Assembly (NCBI RefSeq): GCF_018687715.1
Contig: NC_056758.1
Location: 23,044,501-23,108,500, forward strand
DNA from: Carya illinoinensis
Lineage: Eukaryota; Streptophyta; Magnoliopsida; Fagales; Juglandaceae
Direction: 5' to 3'
Length of the DNA: 64,000 nucleotides
Shown here piece by piece: positions 48,044 to 59,224 of this stretch. The first letter of the stretch is position 1; every line of letters starts with the position of its first letter. The notes beneath the pieces were generated by a model. That model saw only the letters and a program-made list of their open reading frames with translations. It did not search any database and was not told where the DNA came from. Both the position numbers and the translations under genes were made by a program.

Positions 48044-49009
48044 TGTTGCGACTAAACTTTGACTCAAATTAATGAATCAAAAACCTAGTGCAGTTTTACC
48101 TGCAAGTATACAGGTGTTGTAGTATCTTACAGGATCGAATCCACAGGGATTGACTTTTGTGATAAAGAAAATAAATTCAGACAATGAAACGAAATTACTA
48201 AAGGAAACGTGCAATCAAATGAAGATTGATAAAATGAATCAAACTGAAATGATAAAATGAATAGATAAAAACTAAGGTTTCGAGGATCCGTCTAATAATT
48301 TATGATATTGTTTCCGATCGATTTACTTCAATTAAACTAGAATAATGATTCTGTTTAATTGGTAGATTTAGCATTTAAGATCGAGAAAAACTGATGCTTA
48401 TGATTGAGCGTGAACGATTGATGATTAAAACATTTACAAATCTATTTGAATACCACAGGGATTCCTCAAGCATTCACTGTATTAAGAAATTACAATGAAT
48501 GAAGACGAGTATATAGATAATCAAAATATCCAATAATAAAATCTTTCAATCAATCAAGCTCGCAAAATAGATTTTTCATGGATTCGAAAACAATATTTAA
48601 ATCATTAAACTTCACCTCTAACCTTAGTATGAAAATTTAGCCAAACATATTTATTACAAATACTATAGAAATCACATAAGCATTCTCCATTAAATAACTA
48701 ACACAAGAAATACTAAGCAATAACTTAGAAACAACAAAATCTGAAATCCAATTGATACAGAGGAATAAAGCTCACGATAAAACAGAAATTGAAATTAAAA
48801 GATATTCATCAAGAAGAAGATGCAGCCCCACCATATGCCAAACGAAAAACATGAATAAGCAAAAAATAAAACTCCAACCACTTCAACGCCACGTTAAACT
48901 CAAGCTTCAATCTCATCATGTTCCTTTCTCCACCAAAATAAATCCCATCCAATTAGATTACTCCAGCCGGCCTACACATCTCCAAGAAAGAAATATTTCA
49001 GCTCAATCA
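48044..49009 (-). repeat. 5' LTR of element 4 (rearranged, 966 bp)
   Basis: Starts TGTTGCGACTAAAC like the 3' LTR, carries a 307-bp segment (about 48570-48880) absent from the 3' LTR, then matches it again to GAAAGAAATATTT. There it jumps straight to the outer end CAGCTCAATCA, missing 1312 bp that lie between two AATATTT copies in the 3' LTR (40097 and 41409). Confidence 0.9.
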
Positions 49010-49014
49010 CCAAC

Positions 49015-51403
49015 TGCAGGAGGATGTCGTGTAATAATTAGGAATAAATTCCTAGATTGTCTCCTCAGGGAAAGTTACTTAAAATTAAACTTGTTGAAAA
49101 ATGTGAAAAACTTCACAAAAAGAAAACAAGAGGATGATATGTGCAATGGATGGAAGAGGTTACTAGTCATGGACTAGATTCATATTTTTAGATTTTTGAT
49201 TGTCGGATTGGAATGTAAATGACTAATAGATTAAATTCAGAGATTAATAAAACTAAATTAAGAATTAAACTAGATTAGAAAGTAATTGACAAAACATGCA
49301 TTGAAAATTGAAAAACCTCAAAATCAATATTCTAGGGTTTATCATTGTATCGAAATCACAAATTCTCAAATTAAACCATAACAATTGTAATTACTATTAA
49401 AATGAAAGCTTAATGAAACAATAAAAATAAATAACATGAAATAAGTAACAACAATTAAATTACCCAACTAAAACAAAAACAAAAGCTCTCTACCAAACCC
49501 TTCTTGCAATAAATTAAACTAGTACACTTAATTAAAAACTTCTAAAACAATTCCTTTATTTCATGAAACAAACTAGCATATTTGATTAAAAACTTCTAAA
49601 ACAATTCTCTTGTTGCATGAAACCAACTAGCACACTTGAAAGAAATTAAGGTATTACAATTAATGAGATAACATTCTAAAACAATTCTTAATACTTAATA
49701 AAAATTCTTAAAACAACAAAGCATTGTAGCCAAAAATAAAAACTGCCGAACACAAAACTATGTTTAAGTTAAAACAAAAAAAAAAAACTGCCGAACACAA
49801 CTCTCCCCTAGAACAATCAAGTTCAGTCTGCAACGTGAAACAGAATGAGCACCAAATAAGAGACAAATAAACAAAGGAATGAACCGAAGTAAAATAAAAT
49901 GAGAGACTTCTGGAGTTCTGTCCGTCCCTCCCTCCAATGAAAAGGAACCAAAAGTAAAAATGTGTCTGGAACGAAAATAAAATAAAAGCAAAGAAATATG
50001 CTGCTGCCGCTAGCTTCTAAACAAAAAGAAAATAAGTCCAAAACAAAACTAAACTCTGCTGCTGCTTCTACCAGCTAATAAATAGCTGATCTCCAGCTGC
50101 TCCAACTAACCGAATGAAAAAGAAAGAAGGGAAAAAAATAATCCTGTTGTTTCTGCCCTCCGTGCTGCATATGTGCATGTGTGCATGTTGGTCTGCATGT
50201 GTGAGCTGCTGTGGGTCCAGCTGTGTGCTGTCCGAATGAGGCTGGTCTGCTGTAATGTGCTGTATGCTTTCTTTTGTGTACATGTGTGCATGCATGTGTG
50301 AGTGCTGTCCGAAGGGTGTGTGAGTCTCTTTGCTGCTGTGTTTGTCTGCAACGTGCTGTATGCTTTCTGTCCAGGTTGCTGCACGTTCAGGTTGCTGTCT
50401 ATGTGTAAGTTGGTCCAATGCATGGTCCGAATGAGTTGCATGTCTGCATGTGTGCTGTCCATGTGGTCTTCTTTCTTTTGCTGTAGTAGCTGCTGTCCGA
50501 GTGCTTTCTGTTCTGCATGTGCATCGTCCATTTCTTCTCCTGCTGCTTGCTGTCTGCATGTGCATGGTTTGTTTGAGTGCTGTCCGAATGATGCTGCATG
50601 TGTGATTGGCTATCAAAGCATGTCCGAGTGAGTGCTTTGCTTTGTTGATGTCCGAGTGAACACATGTGTTTGTTCTGCTACATGGTTGCATCGTGTGAGA
50701 GGCTGCTGTCACGTTTATTGCATGTGAGCTGCATGGTTGCATCGTGTGAGAGGCTGCTGTCACGTTTATTGCATGTGAGCTGCATGTGTAAGTTGGTCCC
50801 ATGCATGGTGTCCGTGTGGTAAGCAAAAGCAATGACTCCTCGGGCCACAGGAGGCAAAACCAACTTCAAATCATATTCATAGTAGGCAATTCCCACCACT
50901 TCCACTAACCAGTGGCCAATCTTCAAACCTCAGTTAATTGGCACAGAAAATGACCCCCATGAAAACAAAGCAAAAATCCACCTAGAAATTACCTGGTTAA
51001 GTCAGATATTTCCTTGTACTTCCGTTGAAGAAAAAAACAAATAGAGAGATTTTTCATACATCATCTAACAAACCCATGTCTCTCTCTCTGCATGTCTCCC
51101 TCACTTTGCAGCTTCCAAAGAAGTATTTGCAGTTGGGGGAGAGAGAGAGAGACAGAGCAACAAGGAGAATAATGGTACAAACACAAATGATAATAGAAAG
51201 CAAGAAAAATTATGGACTAGAATGCACAGTAATCAATAGTTGGTAGAATTCAAGCAGAAATTCATGCTTTTAATCAATTAAAATCACAACTTTGATTTAT
51301 TCACTTTAACCATTTTTCCATTTAAAACCAATAATAATGTCATGATGAATTTAAAATACATTGGTTTTAAATAGCTAAAAAATGCAATATTTCAGCTCAA
51401 TCA
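49015..51403 (-). repeat. 5' LTR of element 3, outer 2389 bp
   Basis: Resumes with TGCAGGAGGATGTCG after the CCAAC duplication and runs to CAGCTCAATCA. With the 39 bp at 39417 it totals 2428 bp, the same as the 3' LTR. It repeats the 254-codon open frame of the 3' LTR at 50068-50832. Confidence 0.92.
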
Positions 51404-51408
51404 ATGAT

Positions 51409-52161
51409 CTTGAAAGTGTAAGTTGTTAGGTAGGAGTTGTAGGTGCTTTATTAGTTGGTTGGGACAGATTCGAGTCCGATGTTCTTTATCTTAGATGAGA
51501 TTGGCGTATTTTGAGATAATGATACTTGTTTTTAATTTGGAAGGTTGCAATTGATTGATATCGTCTTCTTTGTTGATGATCATGGGTGTCGTTGTGGAAT
51601 TTTGATTTAGTTAAGGTAGCTAGAGATAATTGAGGAAATAGGAGTGATAGTTCATGATGAGGTGTGCTGATTTTGAGTAATTAGTGATGACTTAAAATTT
51701 CGAGAGGGTGCTTGTAATTGGAGACTAATATTTTGTTTGGGCGAATTATGTTTATTGATGGTTTATTTTGGAAGTGACTATTAGGTTACCAAGATATAGT
51801 ATACAATGAAAGTTTCGATGATATAACGTGAAGGTTGATTGAGGTTAATGCAATTCATTCTAAGAAGTAATAATTTTTAGAATTTTCTTGGGCATGGTTT
51901 TGAAGTTCTTGACGATATGGTGATTCCGATTTACGTGGCTGCTTTAGGAGTTCTAGACGTGATGCGTCGTTGGGAGACTAGTATGAATATGATGGAATTG
52001 CTTTAGGAGTATAATTGGAGAGATCTTTAATCATACTTGTGTGGAAATGGCTGATGGTATGATTTTCTCAAGTATACTCTGAGTTGCGTAGTGTATCCTA
52101 CTTGGCGCTGATATTGATCTCACAAATTTCGAGAACGAAATTTATTTTAAGGGGGGGAGGA
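51409..52161 (+). other. Internal 3' end of the family-B element, with PPT
   Basis: No ORF of note. The last stretch, ATTTCGAGAACGAAATTTAT followed by AAGGGGGGGAGGA (52149-52161), resembles the end of chromovirus pol plus PPT, where ISRTKF-type residues precede a G-rich tract. It directly abuts the LTR start. Confidence 0.65.
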
Positions 52162-54514
52162 TGTGACACCCCGTTTTTATGTGTATTTTCACTGAAGGAA
52201 TATTTTAATTTAATTAATATAATATTTCTTTTATTTTAAATTATCGGATTTTAATTGGATTTTAATTACTGTTGAATTTAAATTGCTGTTTAATTTATTT
52301 GAGCTTGTCTTTGGATTTAAAATTAAATAGTTTGTTTTTACTAGTTAATTATTATATTTTAGCTTTACGTTGTGTTTAAAATATTTTCTTAGTTTTATTG
52401 CTTTTAAACTTATTTTCTTTGGATCAGTTGTTGGACTCCAGATGTGAGGATTGGACCTCATTTCTTTTCTTTTCTTTTTCTTTTTCCCTTCTTCCTTTTC
52501 TTTTCTTCTTTTCTTTCTTTTCTTCTTTTTTTTTTTCTTCTTCTTTTTCTTCCCGTTTTCCTCCTCTCCCGCGTATGCACAGCTGCCCTTTTTCTCCTTC
52601 CGTCGCCACCTGTTTGTCAGCCCAGTTCTCCACCGTCCGGCCACCGTTTAGTGCACCGCCACCACCATTCTCTTCCCCTTACACCAGAGATCATCCCCAC
52701 CAATTTTCAGAGCCATCGGACCAGCCGTTAGCCTTCGAGAGCCGCCGGAAGTCGCTGCACCTGCTCTATTTTTGCCCCTGTCGCCGGTTGCTTTCGCAGC
52801 CCAGAACCGCCGCTCACCGGCGACGTGGCCTACACCACCCACCCAGTTTTCTTTCCCTCTCACCAATGAACATCCCCACCAAGTTTCACCTCCATCCGAG
52901 CCACCGTTAGCCGCCACGAGCTCCTTCAAGCCATACGGTTTTTCACCGTTTTCGGCGCCGTCGCACCACCTTCGGCCACCATCTTTTCACAGCTTCTTCC
53001 CCTACCTCTTGCCGACCTAAACCACCCATTTCTGGCCTCGATCCGTTGCCGGAGCAGCTCCCACGAGCTCAACTCCGTTCAGCCCCTTTTTGGCCTTTGA
53101 CCGCCATTTCCACCACCACCCACGGCCAAAACTCATTTCCCTTAGCTTCATAAATATCTAAAGGCCATTCCCTATCAATCCCGAGCCTTGGTTTGTCCCC
53201 GATCAAAAGTGGGTATTTTACAACCCACGGCCACAGTGTAAATTACACTGTTACGTTGCTTTCCTTCCACCGTTTGCAACGCCGCGTGTTTTCTAAAAAT
53301 ACCATATAGCGCTGTAAGTATTTTCCAAACCTTACTTTTAGATTTAAATATATTTTTCTCATTCAATAATTAATTGTTGTTGGTTGGCTAATTCCGGACT
53401 GAGTCCGAGGAGTTCGGGGGTCGGATGGATTGAGAACGGAGTGCTTGGTTTTGTTTGTTTGTGTTTGCTTGATTATTTGAGCCATGAGGCGGGAGTTGCA
53501 TATTGTGTTTATGTGCATATTGTTTTAATCGAGAAAATCCCGTTTTGTTGGCGTAATGGTTTTTGGGTGTGTGTCTCACGAGCCCAAGCCGGGATGGGTT
53601 ATTATCTCGGTGGAGCTCCTCTAGTCACTCGGGAGTGGATAATACTGAGTGACATCTCCTGGGTTGTCACAGGGCGGCAACCGAATCGCACGTTACTGTA
53701 ACGTTGTCGTGACGACTCCGTGGTCCCTAGAGTGGCGGGGACTAGAGGATGGCCTGGCCAGGTACGCGCGAGGCGCGAGTCTGGGCATCGCTCGTTTAGG
53801 TGTCACATGCGTAGTCGTTACCTGCGGTGTGGCCCAGAGCCAGGGTATGCGGGTGATCCCTAGGGGAGATAATGGTACATGCATAACCGGATTGTTTTTA
53901 TGGTTTTCGGATGTGGGCCATTTTCTGGGAAAATGGCGATGCTTGGTTTCCGAGGTTTTTGATCCATTTTCTGGGAAAATGGTGGTTTAGGCCATTATCT
54001 GGGATAATGGCGAGACTTGGTTTTAAGGATATGTTTTTGTGGGCCAAATGGGTTTTTTTGGCGTGTGTGTAAAAATCATATTTTATGGCGCATTGGTTTT
54101 TATTTCATGCATATTGTTTGAGTTTTATATGTTTTTATCTAGTGGTGTTTGGAGTTTACTTACCTGCGGCACCATTTTTGGTACCGTAGATTTTGGTGCA
54201 GAGATCGAGAATGAGGAGGAGGCTAAGCCCGAGGATGCGGCTCTGTCGGGGTGCTGATGTTATGTTTTGTATTTAGTTTAAAATTATATTTGGATCTTGT
54301 AATATTTATTTTATGTATGTTTTGAATAGCTTTGTATTAAACAAGAAAAATTCTGGTACTTAGTTATTGACTTGCTTTTTGCTGCGTATTTCTTGTGCAC
54401 ATTCGTCTCTTTTTCACACACTTGGCACACGTCGATAGGATGATGACCCGTGATGTTATCATCCGGACGTCTCGATTTTCCCGTGATCGTGCGTGGGGAT
54501 TTGGGGGCGTCACA
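52162..54514 (+). repeat. 3' LTR of the family-B element (complete)
   Basis: 2353 bp, TGTGACACCCCG to GGGGGCGTCACA. It contains a CT-rich tract (52460-52570), a proline-rich pseudo-coding stretch, a GTAAGT donor-like site at 53314, an IFGTVDFGAEIE-type acidic frame ending at 54257, and the sequence ACTTACCTG near 54159, whose complement is a perfect splice donor. Confidence 0.9.
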
Positions 54515-54519
54515 ACTCG

Positions 54520-54754
54520 TGTCATTTTATTCCTTCCTTGTTTCTTGGACCTAATTACTATAAAACAAGATTGTATTGTCTTGATTTAGTTCAATTAGTT
54601 CTAAAAGAACTTGAGTGGGAAAACTCTTGAGTGAAACACAAGTGGAGTGTCATTATTTGAGTGTAAACATGTAAGGGAGAGCGTGTGAGGTCATTTTACC
54701 ACTAACATTCTTTTGTGCAGCACATTATGATGTCTCATAATAGTGACTCAACAT
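54520..54754 (+). other. Leader (second part) and gag start of the family-A element
   Basis: Continuation of 27305-27694 after the ACTCG duplication. GTGTCATTATTTGAGTGTAA and GTGCAGCACATT precede an ATG pair at 54727 (MMSHNSDST), which looks like a gag start. The frame is cut at once by the minus-strand element at 54755. AACAT (54750-54754) is its left flank. Confidence 0.6.
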
Positions 54755-55118
54755 TAATATGAATCCAAGAAATTGGAATTCCTTGAACCCACAATTAATT
54801 TGAAAACTCACCCAAGAAAGCCAAAATCAAGTCAATGGATGGAGAATCGAGATCCATTGAAAAGTCGTTTCAAGAACTTGGATTATATTAAAATCCAGAC
54901 CTGTCAAAGAACCTGCCTCAAGAACCCAAATTACAAAGGAGGAACACTACAAAGGTTGTGATTTACCTTTGATCAAACTTGCAATGAAGAACAAGAGAAG
55001 ACAAACTCAACTCACAATGAATAAAATTCATCAATTTCATGAACTTTCATCTATTCTTAAAATGAGGCAACAAGAAGTATTTAAACCAAACCCTCACAAA
55101 ACCCTAGCCAAAATAAAC

Positions 55119-57211
55119 CCTAATGTGATGACCCGCTTTTGAGTGTATTTTCGCTGAAATAGTTGTTTTTATTTTAATTAACATATTAGTTATTTATTTT
55201 AATTTATTTGCGTTTTAAAGTTGGTTTTTAATTTAATTGATGTTGTGTTTTATTTCTTTTAGTTGTTTTGTGGGTTTTAATCTCTTTTTGGCGGTTTAGT
55301 TTTGTTTCCCGGAATGAGGATTAGACCTCATCTTTTCCCTACATCTCTTTTCCTTTTTCTCTTCTTTTTCCTTTTTTTTTTTTTTCTTTTTCTTTTTCCT
55401 TCTTTCTTTTTCCTTTCTTTTCTTTTTTCTTTCTTTTCTTTTTTTTTTCTTTTTTTCCTCTCCCTCGCGTCGACCCCCCCGGTCTCTCTCTCTCTTTTCT
55501 CTCCCTCACGGCCGAACGCTTCCTCAGCCCAGACCCACCGCCGCCGGCCACCGTGCGGCACACCACCCCCACCAAAACCTTCCCCTCCCTCCGGCGCACC
55601 ACCCCACCGATTTCCACCCCCATCCGGCCGGCCGTTTGGCCGGAAAAGCTCTCCAAAGGCTGCACGGATTTTGCCCCGATCCGCCGCCGTCGCTCCACCT
55701 CCGGCCACCATTTCTTCACCACTTCATCACCGGTCCCTTGCCGTCCTAACCCACCTATTTCTGGCCTCCAACGACCACCGGAACAGCTCCTACGAGCTAG
55801 CTTTCCTTTTTGGAAAATCCGGCCTCTTTCCGGCGATTCCGCCGCCACCCACGGCCAACCACCACTTCCAATAGCTTCAAAACCATCCCTAGACCATTCC
55901 CTATCAATCCCAAGCCCTAGTTTGTCCCCGTTCAAAAGTGGGTTTTTCACAACCCACGGCCACAGTGAATTTTCACTGTGACGTTGCTTTTTCGCCGCCG
56001 TTTGCAACGCCTCGTGTTTTCTAAAATTGCCTTATAGCGCTGTAAGTATTTTCCAAACCCTATTTTCAGATTTAAATATATATTGCTCTTTCAATAATTT
56101 AATCTGTTGGTTGGTTGATTCCGGACTGAGTCCGAGGAGTTCGGGGGTCGGATGGATGGAGGACGGAGTTGCTTGTTTTATTGTTTTATGTTGTTGGATT
56201 ATTTTATTATGCATTGATATGGCATTACATGGTGCATGCACGTGTGTTTTTGTTTATGTGTGAAAAGCCTGTGTATTGGCGTAAGTGGTCTTACGGGTAC
56301 GTGTGTATCACGACCCCAAGCCGGGATGGGGTATTATCCCGGTGGAGCTCCTCTGGTCACTCGGGAGCGGAATAAACTGAGTGATGTCCCCTGAGTTGTC
56401 GCTAGACGACGGGAGCGGGGGCTAGGGGTTGCTTGGCTACGAACGCGCCGGGCGCGGAACCGGGCATCGCTCTATGCACCGACTCCGTGGCCCTTCGTTG
56501 GTGAGGGCTAGAGGATGCTTGGCTATGAACGTGTGGGGCACGGAACTGGGCATCGCTCGTTAGGTGTCACATGCGTGGTGGTACTCTGCGGTGTGGCACT
56601 GGAGCCAGGGTGTGCGGATGACCCCTAGGGGAGGTCATGGTGCATACGGTTAATATGGATAATGGTTTGAGTCGGGCAAAGGCCAAATGTGACTTTTGGC
56701 GTGTTTTTCGGAAAGGATGTGTTTTTGGGCCAAATGGGTTTTTGGCGTGTGTGGAAAAATCGTGTTTTATGGGCTTTGTGCATTGGGCATGTTTCATGCA
56801 TGTTGTTTGAGTTCTATGTGTTTTTATCTGGTAGTGTTTGGGTTTTACTTACCTGCGGTACCATTTTGGTTCCGTAGCTTTTGGTGCAGAGTTTGAGGAC
56901 GAAGAGGAGGAGGCTGAGCCCGAGGATGCGGCTCCGCCGGGTTGCTGATGCTATGCTTTATATTTGGTTTAAACTGTATTTGTGTTTTTGTAATATTTTA
57001 TTTATGTATGTTTTAAACAGCTTTTATTACGTTAAGAAAAATTCTGGTACTTAGTTAAGACTTTCGTTATCCGCTGCGTGTTCTTTCGTGCACATTTGTC
57101 GCCTTGCACACACTTGGCACCCGTCGATAGGATGGTGACCCGGGTTGTCACCATCCGGACGTCTCGATTTCCCCGTGTTCGGGCGTGGGGATTTGGGGGC
57201 GTCACACCTAA
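55119..57211 (+). mobile_element. Solo LTR, family B, with target duplication CCTAA
   Basis: The LTR proper is 55124-57206 (2083 bp), TGTGATGACC to GGGCGTCACA. CCTAA lies at 55119-55123 and 57207-57211. It has the family features: CT-rich tract, GTAAGT at 56042 and an acidic frame ending at 56948. A local duplication repeats a GCTTGGCTA(C/T)GAACG block at 56421 and 56507. Confidence 0.93.
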
Positions 57212-57936
57212 TCTTTCAAAAATACCCTTGAGTGAATTGTGCCACGCTATAGTTGATGGACTTCAAGGTGGAACGAATTTTAAAGATCCCTTGCAAGTTC
57301 CAAATGGGACAATCATAAAATCGAGAGCTAAGAAGAGCAAGGAAGCAATGCAAGGATTGGTGCAATCCACTTGGGTTGAGTCTAGCAAGAGTCCAATATT
57401 CAAGATGAGCTTGAGAGAAGAAAATACAGTTTTCATCCATGTGATACACTATGGAAGACATGACTTGGACCTATTGTTATTGAAGGCCTTGGACTTATTT
57501 ATTTTATTAAAAGAGCTTATTTTATTAGTTTAAAATAATTGGGTTTATTATGAGAAGGACGTAAAGGCATGTCAGGAAAATTATTATTTGTTGAACTAGG
57601 GTTTCAAGGAGTTACTGTAGCGCAATACTATTCATGAAACTATAGTGCTGCACTGCTTACTTAGGTGTATTTTTGTAAAGGGCTGGTTTTATTTTAGCCT
57701 AGGGTTTTGTGAGGGTTTAGTTTAAATAGATCTTGTTGACTCATTTTAATAAATATATGAAAATTGATGAATTTTATTCATTGTGAGTTGAGTTTATCTC
57801 CTCTTATTCTTTATTGAACGTTTGAAGTTATCAAAGGTAAATCACAACCTTTGTGGCGTTCCTCCTTTGTAATTTGGGTTCCTGAGATGGGTTCTTCAAC
57901 GGGTCTAGATTTTAATATAATCTAGGCTATTGAAAC

Positions 57937-59224
57937 GAGTTTGACCGGTGCAAAACTGCAAGTGCACAGTATCATAGTTTTATAGTAAAGTAATAAGAAG
58001 AGTATCGTCCTCAGGGATTAGTACCTTACGTTTGCCAAATACCAAAATTATACTAAACTTGATTTTATCTAGAGGAATCACTAAGATTTTTGTAGTTGCA
58101 ATCTAAACTAGATCAACTCAAAGAAAAATGTGCAAAGGAAATAACACTGACGTTCGAAGATCAAATTAATGGGAAGAAAACTTCTAGGAAATCGATTTCA
58201 CCTACTTCATCACTATGCTTTTCTCATCCAACTAATTTAATTTCAATCTCTTTTATCTATTAGCAAATCTCTAATTCATCCAAAAGCCTCTTTCGATAGT
58301 CAATTGGAATTGACTCTTGGTTATCAATTCACACAAGAATATGCAAATTCAATAATCAAGAACGCAATAAGACCAATGATTTAATTACTACATAGGTTCA
58401 TACAAGTCTTTCGATCTCTATACTTACCTATGCTGAAATATCCAAGATCAACCCTATGATTCCCTCTTTCGATAGCAAATCACAAGATTACTTATCATCT
58501 AATCAATGGCCAGTTAATTAGAAGCAATAAATTCAGAATAAATCAGATAAACAAAGAGAGAATTGCATTAAATTAGCATAAACAATCAAGCATAGTTCGG
58601 AAATAGGTTACATCGTTTTCCTAGAATGAAGAAAATTTAGCTCATGCTAGAAATGGAATTCAACATAAACGAATTCACCATAATTGTTCTGAGAAGATGG
58701 GAAGAAAATAAACACTGAAAAATCCTCCTTGCAGCCTCAACTCATCGTCAAAAGCTCAAGGGAACGATTCAACGCTTTTCTCTCGTCCGTGCTCGTGTAT
58801 GATTCCAACGTATGTGCAATAATTGGAATTTCCTCTCCAAAAATAGATGATTTGAATCCCTCTAGCTATGTTTTTCTCTCTCAAGAAGTGTTCTCCAGTC
58901 AAAACTCGTGGCTCTAGAGTGAAAAATTTCTTTTATATGGTCTCAGGGCGGAAAACCTAAAATTTGTCAAAATACGATGTTCGCTCGAACGGGGTGTCGA
59001 GCGCACATCGAGCGTCCGACTCTGTCTGATTTCGCTAGAGCATCCTATCGAGCGCACGTCGAGTGTTCGAATCTGCCTGATTTCGCTCGAGCGGCCAATG
59101 TCTCCGCTCAAGCGATCTTTGTTTTTCAGCAATCCGCTCGAGCTCCCTGTCGAGCGGCCAAAAGCCTCCGCTCGAGCGAACTTGTAAAATCTGCAATATG
59201 AAATTTTTGCAAGTCATCAGAGTT
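57937..59224 (-). mobile_element. Solo LTR, family C, with target duplication GAGTT
   Basis: The LTR proper is 57942-59219 (1278 bp). On the plus strand it starts TGACCGGTGCAAAAC and ends GCAAGTCATCA; GAGTT is at 57937-57941 and 59220-59224. The U5-like phrase (complement of GTATCGTCCTCAGGG) near its left end sets the minus orientation. Positions 58975-59180 are rich in CGCTCGAGCG-type repeats. No gene was recognised. Confidence 0.9.
58975..59180 (-). repeat. GAGCG/CGCTC repeat cluster in the family-C LTR
   Basis: Repeated CGCTCGA(A/G)CG, ATCGAGCGCAC(A/G)TCGAG and CTG(T/C)CTGATTTCGCT motifs form about three imperfect units. The palindrome CGCTCGAGCG can form hairpins on either strand. Confidence 0.75.

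Larger units (their letters stand above)
39456..49009 (-). mobile_element. Athila element 4, defective, target duplication CCAAG/CCAAC
   Basis: Minus-strand element inserted in the 5' LTR of element 3. The flanks are CCAAG (39451-39455) and CCAAC (49010-49014); the interrupted LTR sequence continues exactly with TGCAGGAGG. LTRs: 39456-41426 (1971 bp) and 48044-49009 (966 bp). The Gag-Pol is a distinct Athila subfamily, with an in-frame protease deletion, a frameshift and three stops. The primer site is not recognisable. In the shared first ~530 bp the LTRs differ at about five positions by eye, so insertion is recent despite the decay. Confidence 0.92.
30249..51408 (-). mobile_element. Athila element 3, nearly complete, with target duplication ATGAT
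   Basis: The element is 30254-51403 on the minus strand. ATGAT is present at 30249-30253 and 51404-51408. The 3' LTR (30254-32681) and the 5' LTR (39417-39455 plus 49015-51403) are each exactly 2428 bp once element 4 is removed. By eye they differ by scattered substitutions and small indels, so insertion is recent. Gag-pol is a single frame with four amber stops. Element 4 is inserted in the 5' LTR. Confidence 0.93.
27695..54519 (+). mobile_element. Family-B LTR element flanked by ACTCG, expanded by nested Athila elements
   Basis: The element runs 27700-54514, from TGTGACACCCCG to GGGGGCGTCACA. ACTCG repeats at 27695-27699 and 54515-54519, although the ends are almost 27 kb apart. The 5' LTR is truncated (27700-28440), the 3' LTR is complete (52162-54514), and a PPT (AAGGGGGGGAGGA) precedes the 3' LTR. 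The remaining own internal DNA (28441-30253 and 51409-52161) has no recognisable gag-pol, so the copy is either non-coding (LARD-like) or internally deleted. Athila element 3 fills 30254-51403. Confidence 0.88.

Noticed and set aside
52398..52929. ORFs of 66-170 codons in the 3' LTR of the family-B element
   Set aside because: Shifted versions of the same CT-rich and proline-codon-rich sequence; no conserved domain and variable stops between copies.
55302..56007. Long overlapping ORFs on both strands (190 and 222 codons), proline-rich on plus and Lys/Glu/Gly-rich on minus
   Set aside because: They lie in the CT-rich and CCACC-rich part of a family-B LTR, recur with changed lengths in the other copies, and have no recognisable domain. 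Most of their length is low-complexity.
57212..57461. Minus-strand 81-codon ORF and overlapping plus-strand ORF near 57078-57533
   Set aside because: Both cross the junction between a solo family-B LTR and family-A LTR sequence, so they are chance frames over a breakpoint.
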